DNA from: [Eubacterium] siraeum
GTDB taxonomy: Bacteria > Bacillota > Clostridia > Oscillospirales > Ruminococcaceae
DNA length: 64,000 nt
Direction: 5' to 3'
Assembly: GCA_025150425.1 (NCBI GenBank)
Contig: CP102281.1
Location: 310,001 to 374,000 of the forward strand
Under the pieces are notes generated by a model. The model was given only the letters and a program-made list of their open reading frames with translations, made no database searches and was not told the DNA's origin. The translations under genes were made by a program, and so were the position numbers. Positions 8,252 to 15,775 of this stretch are shown piece after piece (the first letter of the stretch is position 1; each line of letters starts with the position of its first letter).

Positions 8252-8709
8252 GCAACATAACCTTTGATATGCCTATAGACCGCACTGTAACGGTGATAAC
8301 GGACGGCAGGAATATAACGAATATCGTTTTCGATATGAATATACCCGACCGCCCCGACCCGATATGCGAAAAGGCTAAGGAACAGTTCCTTGCGTATTTT
8401 GACGGAGGGCTGAGGGAATTCTCCTTGCCGTATGACATAAGCGGCATAGGCACGCCGTTTTTCAGGAGCATACTCACTGCCGTGCAGAAGATACCCTACG
8501 GCGAGCGTGTAACATATATGCAGGCGGCTGAAATGGCAGGGAGCAAGGCTGTCCGTGCGTGCGGTTCGGCGCTGAAAAGAAATCCGCTTCCGATTCTTAT
8601 ACCGTGTCACAGGATAGTCCCTGCAAGCGGCGGCATAGGCTGTTATATGGGTACGCAGGGTATAGATATTAAGAAGTTTTTACTTGAAACAGAGGAGAAG
8701 TATAAATGA
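8248..8709 (+). CDS. ogt: Methylated-DNA-protein cysteine methyltransferase
   Basis: This 153-residue suicide repair enzyme transfers alkyl groups from O6-alkylguanine (or O4-alkylthymine) to its own cysteine. The active-site motif IPCHRIV is present near residues 112-118, and the preceding helix-turn-helix block (PYGERVTYMQAAEMAGSKAVRACGSALKRNP, nt about 8496-8586) contains the arginine finger region. The N-terminal half is short and divergent, as in Ogt/AtaseC proteins rather than Ada fusions. It starts four bases before the end of the preceding gene (ATGA) and its own stop overlaps the alkD start in the same way, so all three are translationally coupled. Confidence 0.92.
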   Translation: MSNITFDMPIDRTVTVITDGRNITNIVFDMNIPDRPDPICEKAKEQFLAYFDGGLREFSLPYDISGIGTPFFRSILTAVQKIPYGERVTYMQAAEMAGSKAVRACGSALKRNPLPILIPCHRIVPASGGIGCYMGTQGIDIKKFLLETEEKYK

Positions 8710-9398
8710 TCGAGCGTGAAAAACTGCTTGTTGAGCTTGAAAGCCTTTCGGAAGAAAAGTTCCGTATATTCAACGAAAAAATAGTGCATACGAGCAAATA
8801 CAGAGTGATTGGCGTGCGTATGCCCGACCTTAAGGCTATCGCAAAGGAGCATAGGGCGGATTATAAGGAGATTTTCGAACTGCCGTATGACAGTTTTGAA
8901 GAAATAATCATAAAGGGTGTGGCTGTCGGTTTTGCCGACGCTCCGCTGTGCGAAAAAGAGCCGTATATTATACGCTATGCCGAGATGATAGACAACTGGG
9001 CTGAGTGCGATTGCTTCTGCTCCTGCATCAAGGTGAAAAAGAGTGAAGAGGACGATCTGCTCCGTCTTGCCGAAGGGCTGATGTACAGGAAAGAAGAATT
9101 CGTTTCCCGTGTCGGAACAGTTCTTATGTTCTCGAAATTTTCCGATGAGCCGACCGTAAGAAAAGCTCTCGCAATATATGACAGGCTTCCGAGCGGAGAA
9201 TATTATCGGGATATGGCGGTGGCGTGGGGTATATCGGTGTACTGCGTAAGGTATCCTCAGCTTATCGTGAAATACCTTGAACACAGCCCGATAAGCATTG
9301 CTGTCAAGCTGGCGGCGGCACAGAAGATAAGGGACAGCAGAAGAATAAGCGATGAAGTAAAACGCAGAGTGACCGATACGGTAAACCTTCAGAGATGA
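8706..9398 (+). CDS. AlkD-like DNA alkylation repair glycosylase
   Basis: This 230-residue all-helical protein matches the HEAT-repeat DNA glycosylases of the AlkC/AlkD family, which remove bulky or cationic N3- and N7-alkyl purines without base flipping. The family block IDNWAECDCFCS (about residues 96-107) contains the Asp-x-Trp surrounded by Cys typical of the group, and VSRVGTVLMFSKF follows. Motif RVIGVRMPDLKAIAKE occurs near the N-terminus. It is the last gene of the NimA-like/ogt/alkD operon and is followed by a strong hairpin at 9405-9448. Active-site residues could not be fully mapped without an alignment. Confidence 0.88.
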   Translation: MIEREKLLVELESLSEEKFRIFNEKIVHTSKYRVIGVRMPDLKAIAKEHRADYKEIFELPYDSFEEIIIKGVAVGFADAPLCEKEPYIIRYAEMIDNWAECDCFCSCIKVKKSEEDDLLRLAEGLMYRKEEFVSRVGTVLMFSKFSDEPTVRKALAIYDRLPSGEYYRDMAVAWGISVYCVRYPQLIVKYLEHSPISIAVKLAAAQKIRDSRRISDEVKRRVTDTVNLQR

Positions 9399-9404
9399 AT
9401 AACT

Positions 9405-9448
9405 CCCCGTGCAGTTATGCCAAAGCGTAAAAATGCACGGGGATTTTT
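9405..9448 (+). terminator. Terminator after alkD
   Basis: A 9-bp stem CCCCGTGCA/TGCACGGGG (9405-9413 with 9434-9442) with a 20-base loop is followed by ATTTTT. Confidence 0.88.
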
Positions 9449-9503
9449 GTTGTCCGTATATAACACGGCATAGCGCAGGGCTGTATCTTCCTGTGAATTT
9501 TTG

Positions 9504-9532
9504 TTGTAAAGCTGCCGGTTTTATGCTATTAT
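9504..9532 (+). promoter_or_regulatory. Promoter of the two-component operon
   Basis: TTGTAA (9504-9509), 17 bases, TATTAT (9527-9532), 35 bases before the response regulator start. Confidence 0.75.
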
Positions 9533-9566
9533 TAATATGGGTCAAAATATGGGAGGATGTGTTTTT

Positions 9567-10277
9567 ATGAGGCTAGCGGCAGTTGATAATGATGCGCCTG
9601 AAGCAGAAAAGCTGACAGACGGCATACGCAAAAGTGCGGAGGATATAGAGATATACCGCTATAAAAGCGGCGATGAGTTTATCGGTGTATGGGAAAAGGA
9701 CAAGTTCGACATAGTAATACTTGATATACCGGTCGGAGATAAAAACGGTATGGATATTGCAAGGGCCGTAAGGCAAAGCGACAAGGACGTGCGTATCGTG
9801 CTTGCTTCGCACAGCAGTGAATTCGCCTGTGAAAGCTATGAGGTGGACGCAAGCTATTATCTTCGCAAGCCCTACTGCGAGGAGCAGATAAATATTATGC
9901 TCGAAAGGCTGGAGCTTGACCGGTACCGCAGCAGGCTTATCACATTGCCGCAGGGCGAGGAGATAAAGCTCAGCAATATTCTTTATGCAAAAAACTGCGG
10001 TCAGACGGTCAGGTTTCATCTTAAGGGTAATGCTGTCAGGGAGGCTCAGATAGGGTTTGATAAAGTGAACGGGCTTCTTGACGGCAAGTTCGGGTTCTGC
10101 CGTCTTTCGGATAATATAACGGTCAATTTTGCAGGGGTCGCTTCCTGTAAGGACGATATTATAGCATTTACGGACAAAACAACGCTTGCCGTGCCTAAAC
10201 GCAGAGCAAAGGAAATCTCTGCGGCATATACGGCGTACTGCTTTGAAAAGCTGAGGAAGGACGGTAGTGGTTTATGA
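9567..10277 (+). CDS. LytTR-family response regulator
   Basis: This 236-residue cytoplasmic transcription regulator has an N-terminal receiver domain and a C-terminal LytTR DNA-binding domain, as in AgrA/LytR. Receiver residues visible are the acidic pair D7/D9, phosphoacceptor D53 in IVILDIP, and K101 in YYLRKPY, so it should be phosphorylatable. The LytTR part begins near residue 130 (LPQGEEIKLSNILYAKNCGQ). The start used is the ATG with GGGAGGA upstream; a longer frame from 9537 begins at the -10 region and is unlikely. The stop overlaps the histidine kinase start (ATGA), a typical cognate pair. No peptide pheromone gene was found beside it, so the signal is unknown. Confidence 0.9.
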   Translation: MRLAAVDNDAPEAEKLTDGIRKSAEDIEIYRYKSGDEFIGVWEKDKFDIVILDIPVGDKNGMDIARAVRQSDKDVRIVLASHSSEFACESYEVDASYYLRKPYCEEQINIMLERLELDRYRSRLITLPQGEEIKLSNILYAKNCGQTVRFHLKGNAVREAQIGFDKVNGLLDGKFGFCRLSDNITVNFAGVASCKDDIIAFTDKTTLAVPKRRAKEISAAYTAYCFEKLRKDGSGL

Positions 10278-11605
10278 TCCCTTTATACAGAATTATCGAG
10301 ATATGCGTTTATTCGCTGCTGAATTTCCTGCCGTTTATGGCGCTTGCACTTTATCCTTTCCGTTCAAGGCTTCGCTTTTCTGTGAAAATCACGGTCTGCA
10401 TTATTGTTGTTATATCGTTTATCCAGATGGGGCTTGGGCTGTGGGCGGCCTTCTTTTCGGGAGGGAAGGCGGCGCTTGCAAGTGCGGTAAGCACTGCGGT
10501 GTATGTCGTTTTCTATTTTATTGCGGTAAAAGTAAATTTCGGCAAGGCACTGTTCACCTTGCTTATGATCTCAAACACGGCGAATTTTGTCGTGGCGGCA
10601 TCAAAGTGTATAGAAGGAAAGATTTTTCCCGAACTGGCAGTACAGTCGTACCGCTGGTCGTTCTCGCTTATAATGCTGGTTGTGCTGGCGGTGGTGTGGA
10701 TACCGCTTTTCATCTACACAAAAAAGGTGTATACTCCCGCAGTCGAAAAAGAGCCTACAGGTATCGAGTGGCGGTATCTGTGGCTGATACCTGCGACATT
10801 CTATCTGATATGGTACTATATGCTCTATAACAACAACGGCAAATCCAGCCTTGAAACTGCGCTTGACGCAGGCAACGCTGTGTTCCTGCTGTTTATAAAC
10901 GTGGGAGCCGGCATAGTGTATTATGTTATAGCGATGCTGATAAACGAGCAGGAGAAGAACATAAGGCTCAGCGACAACAACCACCGCCTTGCGATGCAGA
11001 ACCTGCAGTACGAAAATCTGCAGGAGAAGATAGCGGACGCAAGACGAGCAAAGCATGATGTGCGTCACCACATCTCGCTTATGCAGGAATACGTCAGAAA
11101 CAAGCAATACGAGGAGCTTGAAAAATATCTTAACAGCTATCAGCAGAGCCTGCCCGATGATACGCTTATCAGCTTCTGCGAGAACAAGACGGTGAATGCC
11201 GTGATGCTGTATTTTGCACAGGTGGCGAAAAACGAGGATATTGATTATGATGTAAAGGCGGTCATCCCCGAAAATATCTCTGTTGACGAAACGGATCTGT
11301 CGGTGCTGTTCGGAAATCTTATCGAAAATGCAACAGATGCCTGCAAGGAGGAAAAGGGAGATAACAGAAGAATAGTAATAAGGGCAATGACGGACGAATA
11401 TACTCTTTGCCTCGGCATAGACAATACTTTTACGGGTACGCTTAAAAAAGACCTGAGCGGAGTGCTGTTTTCGTCGAAGCACAAGGGCTTCGGCATAGGT
11501 GTGGAATCGGTAAAGAGCATTGCGGAAAAGTACGGTGGTACATATTGCGCAGAGGTAAAGGACGAGATGTTCATGTCATCGGTACTGCTTAATCTGAGGA
11601 CATAA
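10274..11605 (+). CDS. GHKL-family sensor histidine kinase (AgrC-like)
   Basis: This 443-residue membrane kinase is partner of the upstream LytTR regulator. About six hydrophobic segments span residues 8-225. A dimerisation segment follows with RRAKHDVRHHISLM (HDVRHH, about residues 259-264), which places the phosphorylated histidine. The C-terminal ATPase of the GHKL_5 type shows the N box GNLIENATDAC, then a degenerate D box (GIDNTF) and the G box HKGFGIGVESVKSI. This architecture fits quorum or peptide sensors of the AgrC/ComD type, but also many orphan sensors, so the stimulus is open. A bidirectional terminator follows. Confidence 0.9.
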   Translation: MIPLYRIIEICVYSLLNFLPFMALALYPFRSRLRFSVKITVCIIVVISFIQMGLGLWAAFFSGGKAALASAVSTAVYVVFYFIAVKVNFGKALFTLLMISNTANFVVAASKCIEGKIFPELAVQSYRWSFSLIMLVVLAVVWIPLFIYTKKVYTPAVEKEPTGIEWRYLWLIPATFYLIWYYMLYNNNGKSSLETALDAGNAVFLLFINVGAGIVYYVIAMLINEQEKNIRLSDNNHRLAMQNLQYENLQEKIADARRAKHDVRHHISLMQEYVRNKQYEELEKYLNSYQQSLPDDTLISFCENKTVNAVMLYFAQVAKNEDIDYDVKAVIPENISVDETDLSVLFGNLIENATDACKEEKGDNRRIVIRAMTDEYTLCLGIDNTFTGTLKKDLSGVLFSSKHKGFGIGVESVKSIAEKYGGTYCAEVKDEMFMSSVLLNLRT

Positions 11606-11610
11606 AAATA

Positions 11611-11644
11611 CGGCTGTGATGAAACGTGAAGTTCATCACAGCCG
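11611..11644. terminator. Bidirectional terminator between kinase and htrA
   Basis: A 13-bp perfect stem (11611-11623 with 11632-11644) lies between two convergent genes, with T-rich tails on both strands (TTATTCTT on plus, TATTTTTAT on minus). Confidence 0.88.
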
Positions 11645-11663
11645 TTATTCTTATGCTTATTTA

Positions 11664-13169
11664 TCAGCTAAGCTCAATCTCGGCAAGCTCGACGTTGATA
11701 GTCTTTGTGGTGTATCTGCCTGTTGCACCTGCTCTGTAAACCGTAAGCTCAACAGTGTCGCCTATGTTAAGCTCCGCAATGATATTCTGTATATCTGTTA
11801 CGGAGGTGACCGCTGTGCCGTTTACCTTTGAGATTATATCGCCGACCTTAAGACCGCTCTTTGCTACCGGCATATCTTCCGAGATATATGTTACATATAC
11901 GCCGCCGCTTTCAAGTCCCTGCATATATGCGCTGTATTCGCTTATTTCCTCGCCGTTTATGCCAAGACCGGGACGGTTCGTAACATAGCCCTTTGTCATA
12001 AGGTCATTTATTACAGGCTTAGCCTCGTTTATGGTAATGGCGAAGCCGATGTTATCTATAGACGCTGATGTGTTGGATACCAGCTTGTAGTCGATTATAC
12101 CGATAACGTTGCCGTACATATCGAAAAGTCCGCCGCCGCTGTTACCGCTGTTGATAGCCGCATCTATCTGTATTGTGCTTGTGCCGTATGCGCTGTTTGA
12201 AGCGGAGGCTCTGCCAAGACCGGATACGATACCCTTAGTAAGAGAGTTGAGTAACTGCTTGGGGTTGCCGAGTACGCATACATCCTGACCTACTCTTACA
12301 GTGTCCGAGTCACCGAGCGTTGCATATTCAAACGGATCGTCACGGCTGATCTTCAGCACTGCAAGGTCTGAATAGGTATCACTGCCGACTACTGTAGCCT
12401 CATATTCCTTTGTGGTATCGGGGTCCTTGTAATCGGGAGCGACTACTGTCATTTTATCTGCACCCTCTACAACGTGTGCGTTTGTGATGACATAGCCGTC
12501 AGAAGTAAATACAACGCCGCTGCCGCTGCCGTATTTTACAGGCTCGGCATAGCCTGTCTGGCGCTGATAGTTATATACCAGCACAACAGTGTTCTTTACC
12601 TTTTCGTAAAGTTCCTCTGCATTCAGAAGCGTGCTGTTTGAGCTGTCGTTTATCTTGCTTTCGTCAAGGGGAGCGGCTGTTGTCGTGTTTGAGGTGTTGA
12701 GTGTTGTTGACGGTGCGGCGATGGTGCTTTCTGAGCCGCTGTCATCCGATTCTCCCTGAGATGTACCGTCAGACGAGCTTGCAAAGGGAATGGTGGCATT
12801 TATACTGTTGCCGAGTACCGTTCCTGCAAATCCTGCGCCGCCGCCGACTACCAGAGCCGCCGCTATGATACCTGCGACCAGTGCGCCCTTGCCGTTCTTC
12901 TTAGGCGGCTTGTTTGCGCCGGGGGCAACGTGTATGTTGTTTGCGCCCATATTGTTTGCACCGTTTGCGTAGTTGTAATATGAGTTGTACGCATTCTGCT
13001 GTGCGTCATAGGAACTTGTGTAGGAAGAGCCTGCGTTATAACCGTTTGCATTTGCAGATGTGTCTGTCTGCGAATTGCCGGCGGTCGAGAAGCTGTTCTG
13101 CACCTGCTCGTTTTCGTTGTTCATATTGTTCGTGTTGTTCATATCATTGCGTTCAAATCCGTCTGTCAT
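11664..13169 (-). CDS. HtrA/DegP-like membrane serine protease
   Basis: This 501-residue extracytoplasmic quality-control protease has an Asn/Ser/Tyr/Gly-rich cytoplasmic N-terminus (1-90), a single membrane anchor at about 95-119 (KGALVAGIIAAALVVGGGAG), a Ser/Thr-rich linker (130-180), a trypsin-like domain (about 185-385) and one PDZ domain (about 400-495). The catalytic triad is visible: H232 in TNAHVV, D268 in YSDLAVL and S344 in GNSGG. Length and order match clostridial HtrA/YyxA. The unusually long N-terminal low-complexity segment is cytoplasmic by the positive-inside rule. An AAAGGACG ribosome site supports the ATG. Substrates and regulation are not visible. Confidence 0.93.
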   Translation of the reverse strand: MTDGFERNDMNNTNNMNNENEQVQNSFSTAGNSQTDTSANANGYNAGSSYTSSYDAQQNAYNSYYNYANGANNMGANNIHVAPGANKPPKKNGKGALVAGIIAAALVVGGGAGFAGTVLGNSINATIPFASSSDGTSQGESDDSGSESTIAAPSTTLNTSNTTTAAPLDESKINDSSNSTLLNAEELYEKVKNTVVLVYNYQRQTGYAEPVKYGSGSGVVFTSDGYVITNAHVVEGADKMTVVAPDYKDPDTTKEYEATVVGSDTYSDLAVLKISRDDPFEYATLGDSDTVRVGQDVCVLGNPKQLLNSLTKGIVSGLGRASASNSAYGTSTIQIDAAINSGNSGGGLFDMYGNVIGIIDYKLVSNTSASIDNIGFAITINEAKPVINDLMTKGYVTNRPGLGINGEEISEYSAYMQGLESGGVYVTYISEDMPVAKSGLKVGDIISKVNGTAVTSVTDIQNIIAELNIGDTVELTVYRAGATGRYTTKTINVELAEIELS

Positions 13170-13324
13170 ATCTATCGTCCTTTCACGCCCGTAGGCTTTA
13201 TTGTTTTTTGACTATGGCTAAAGTATACTGTTCATATGTGAAAAAGTTGTGATACAGCCTTGAAGTTTGACAGATAATTGATTTAATTGTATTTTTATTT
13301 CAAGTGAAAAAATGCACAGTTATA

Positions 13325-13353
13325 TGGACAAAGTGTTTAAAGTGTGATAGAAT
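13325..13353 (+). promoter_or_regulatory. Promoter of the 120-residue gene
   Basis: TGGACA (13325-13330), 17 bases, TAGAAT (13348-13353), 46 bases before the start. A second, weaker match (TTGTTT-17-TATACT) lies at 13201-13229. Confidence 0.7.
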
Positions 13354-13399
13354 AGCATCGGAATGCAAATTATATTGCTTATAAAAAGGGGGAGCATAT

Positions 13400-13762
13400 A
13401 TGTTTTTCTTCAAAAAGAAAACCGCCGGCAATGACACCGCAGACACGCCGCTTAAAAGAAAAGCGAAAGCTATGCCTATGACAAAGAAGGTGCAGTTCTG
13501 CTATATAAAGCCCGATGAGCTGAATATGCTTTTAAACGGTGATATAAACTCGGTGCTGACGCTTGAACCTGTGAATTATTATGCGGAGAAAAACCGCTAC
13601 TGGCTGTGCGTTTTTTATTACACTGAGGACTACAGCGAGATAATTATGCGTTTTGAGCTTTATGAAAACGACAGAAAGACAACGGCTACCGATTATTATG
13701 AGATAAATAAGGAGCTGTATTCAAGGATATTGCTTAAGTTCGGGCAGAGGGTTGAATTTTGA
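13400..13762 (+). CDS. Uncharacterised 120-residue protein, 3' end duplicated
   Basis: I do not recognise this protein. It is basic at the N-terminus (FFFKKK...LKRKAK), then has an alternating hydrophobic/aromatic region (VQFCYIKPDELNMLL, YWLCVFYYTEDYSEIIMRFELYEND) that suggests a small beta-rich cytoplasmic domain; there is no signal peptide. GGGGGAG precedes the ATG. The last 92 bases common to both copies (13661-13752) recur at 15637-15728 with one difference. In the distal copy the frame ends two residues earlier (GQRV then TAG) and runs into a good terminator. The natural 3' end is therefore probably the distal one, and the present last residues (E, F) come from inserted DNA. Confidence 0.7.
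   Translation: MFFFKKKTAGNDTADTPLKRKAKAMPMTKKVQFCYIKPDELNMLLNGDINSVLTLEPVNYYAEKNRYWLCVFYYTEDYSEIIMRFELYENDRKTTATDYYEINKELYSRILLKFGQRVEF
13661..13752 (+). repeat. Left copy of 92-bp direct repeat
   Basis: The last 92 bases before the junction in the 120-residue gene match 15637-15728 at 91 of 92 positions (T at 13730, C at 15706). The two copies bracket the DUF262 gene, like a duplicated attachment or recombination site. Confidence 0.93.
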
Positions 13763-13790
13763 AAATTGTATTAAATAATAGGAGAGATAT

Positions 13791-15569
13791 ATGCAGACAA
13801 ATGACAGACTTATAACAGAGTTGATGACGGCAATTAGCAACGGTCGTATACAGTTACCTGACTTTCAGAGAGGTTGGGTATGGGAAGATGGAAGAATAAA
13901 AGCGTTGATAGCAAGTATTATAAATAACTATCCTGTTGGTGCGGCAATGTTCTTGGAGTACGGCAATGAAAATGTGCGTTTTAAGTATAGAACAATAGAG
14001 GGCGCAGAACAGGCAGGGGATACAGTTCCTGCTGAGCTTATTCTTGACGGACAGCAAAGATTGACATCTATTTATTCTTCTTTGTATTCAAAACAACCTG
14101 TACACACCCGCACTGATAAAGGAAAAGAAATTTATCGCTATTATTATATTGATATACAGAAAGCTCTGGACGAATCATGTGACAGACTTGATGCTATTTT
14201 TTCGGTTCCGGAAAATAAAATAGTTACATCAGAATTCGGACGCAAGGAAGATATAAATCTTTCAAAACAAGAGTATGAGTTTGAAAATAAAGTTTTTCCT
14301 CTCAACAGAATACTTGATTATGCTTCTGCACAGGAATGGCAAAATAAATATTACGCATATTACAGCTATAATCAAGATATCACCAAACAATTTTCTGAGT
14401 TTTACACAAAAATAGCTATGCCGACCTTCCAATACAAAATCCCTGTTATTTTGCTAAGCAAGGAAACACCCAAAGAGGCAGTGTGTCAGGTCTTTGAGAA
14501 TGTGAATACAGGCGGAGTTTCACTCACGGTGTTTGAACTGGTGACCGCCATTTTTGCAATGGATGATTTTGAACTCAGAAAAGATTGGGAAGCACGAAAA
14601 GAAAAGTACTTTTCGGGAGATTTATTATCAGTAATTACATCTACAGATTTTCTTGTAGCGTGTACACTGCTATCCTCTTATAAAAAAGGCGGTACAGTCA
14701 GTTGCAAAAAGAAAGATGTACTGGAACTTAAATTAGAAGAATACACCGGATATGCTGATGCACTTACGAGAGGGTTTATTGAAGCGGAAAAGCTACTTGA
14801 AGAAGAACGTATTTTTTCTAGCAAGGACTTGCCATATTCAACACAACTTATTCCGCTTGCTGTTATTTGTACTTTACTTGAAGACAATAACAGAATCAAG
14901 ATAGCAAACAATAAAAACAAAATAAAGCAATGGTATTGGTGTGGCGTTTTCGGTGAGCTTTATGGCGGAGCGAATGAAACAAGGTTTGTTTATGATGTTG
15001 TTGGTGTAATGAACTGGATTGAAAAAGATGGTGAGTTGCCACGTACTGTTAAAGAATCATATTTTAATCCGACTAGATTGCTGACATTACAGTCAAGGCT
15101 TTCAGCGGCTTATAAAGGTGTTATGGCATTAATACTTAAAAATCATTGTAAAGATTTCATAAGTGGTCGTGAGATGGACTTTGCAGTTTATAAATCTGAA
15201 AACCCTGACATACATCACATTTTCCCAAAAGATTATTGTGAGAAGCAATGTTATTCAAAAGAAAAATGGAATTCAGTAATCAACAAAACACCTATAACAT
15301 ATTCGACTAACCGTGAAATCGGCGGAGTTGCTCCTAGCAAATATCTTGCCAGAATTGAAACGAAAGGACAGGTTGAATCGGAAGAGTTGAACACATATCT
15401 GAAATCACATTGGATTGATGTTGAGAGTTGCAGAAATGACGATTTTAATTCTCATATAGTTCACAGAGCGAAGATGCTGTTAAACGCAATTGAAAATGCT
15501 ACAGGCAAGAGTATTTCAGGAAAAGACAGCGACGAAGTAGTAAAATTATTCGGCGTGGAATTGATTTAA
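13791..15569 (+). CDS. DUF262/DUF1524 HNH protein, GmrSD-like
   Basis: This 592-residue protein has the DUF262 plus C-terminal HNH architecture found in GmrSD-type IV restriction enzymes and related phage-defence nucleases (BrxU and SspE share it). The N-terminal ParB/Srx-like part has QLPDFQRGWVW (about residues 21-31) and DGQQRLT (about 84-90), the NTPase motif of the family; FENVNTGGVSLTVFEL follows. The nuclease part has HHIFPKD (H475, H476) and the family's N-x-TPIT...TNREIGG...PS block. All key motifs look intact. The gene is clearly AT-richer than its neighbours, has its own AGGAGAG site and terminator, and lies between the two copies of the 92-bp repeat. Transfer as a single-gene defence unit is inference. 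Confidence 0.87.
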   Translation: MQTNDRLITELMTAISNGRIQLPDFQRGWVWEDGRIKALIASIINNYPVGAAMFLEYGNENVRFKYRTIEGAEQAGDTVPAELILDGQQRLTSIYSSLYSKQPVHTRTDKGKEIYRYYYIDIQKALDESCDRLDAIFSVPENKIVTSEFGRKEDINLSKQEYEFENKVFPLNRILDYASAQEWQNKYYAYYSYNQDITKQFSEFYTKIAMPTFQYKIPVILLSKETPKEAVCQVFENVNTGGVSLTVFELVTAIFAMDDFELRKDWEARKEKYFSGDLLSVITSTDFLVACTLLSSYKKGGTVSCKKKDVLELKLEEYTGYADALTRGFIEAEKLLEEERIFSSKDLPYSTQLIPLAVICTLLEDNNRIKIANNKNKIKQWYWCGVFGELYGGANETRFVYDVVGVMNWIEKDGELPRTVKESYFNPTRLLTLQSRLSAAYKGVMALILKNHCKDFISGREMDFAVYKSENPDIHHIFPKDYCEKQCYSKEKWNSVINKTPITYSTNREIGGVAPSKYLARIETKGQVESEELNTYLKSHWIDVESCRNDDFNSHIVHRAKMLLNAIENATGKSISGKDSDEVVKLFGVELI

Positions 15570-15576
15570 AAAAATG

Positions 15577-15610
15577 ACGTGTTCGGTAACTAAAAATCCG
15601 AACACGTTTT
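15577..15610 (+). terminator. Terminator after the DUF262 gene
   Basis: A 10-bp stem ACGTGTTCGG/CCGAACACGT (15577-15586 with 15598-15607) is followed by TTTT. Confidence 0.85.
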
Positions 15611-15611
15611 A

Positions 15612-15636
15612 ATAGGCTCTTTGTCAATAGTTGGGG
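15612..15636. other. Possible solo insertion-sequence end
   Basis: The bases GGCTCTTTGTCAATAG (from about 15615) resemble, from memory, terminal repeats seen in ISL3-type elements. They lie exactly between the DUF262 terminator and the distal 92-bp repeat. No second end or transposase was found, so this is tentative. Confidence 0.25.
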
Positions 15637-15728
15637 TATGAAAACGACAGAAAGACAACGGCTACCGATTATTATGAGATAAATAAGGAGCTGTATTCAA
15701 GGATACTGCTTAAGTTCGGGCAGAGGGT
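15637..15728 (+). repeat. Right copy of 92-bp direct repeat
   Basis: This is a displaced 3' end of the 120-residue gene, in frame up to a TAG at 15729-15731 region and followed after a few bases by a terminator. It forms a broken gene fragment with no start of its own. Confidence 0.92.
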
Positions 15729-15734
15729 ATAGGT

Positions 15735-15770
15735 AACGGGTGCGGATTGTCATAATCCGCACCCGTTTTA
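15735..15770 (+). terminator. Original terminator of the 120-residue gene
   Basis: A 14-bp perfect stem (15735-15748 with 15754-15767) has a 5-base loop and a TTTTATATT tail. It abuts the end of the convergent YeiH-type gene. Confidence 0.88.
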
Positions 15771-15775
15771 TATTA

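Noticed and set aside
8643-9545. Minus-strand 300-codon frame opposite the AlkD-like gene
   Set aside because: It is antisense to alkD and runs through that gene's terminator and the next promoter; the composition is non-protein-like.
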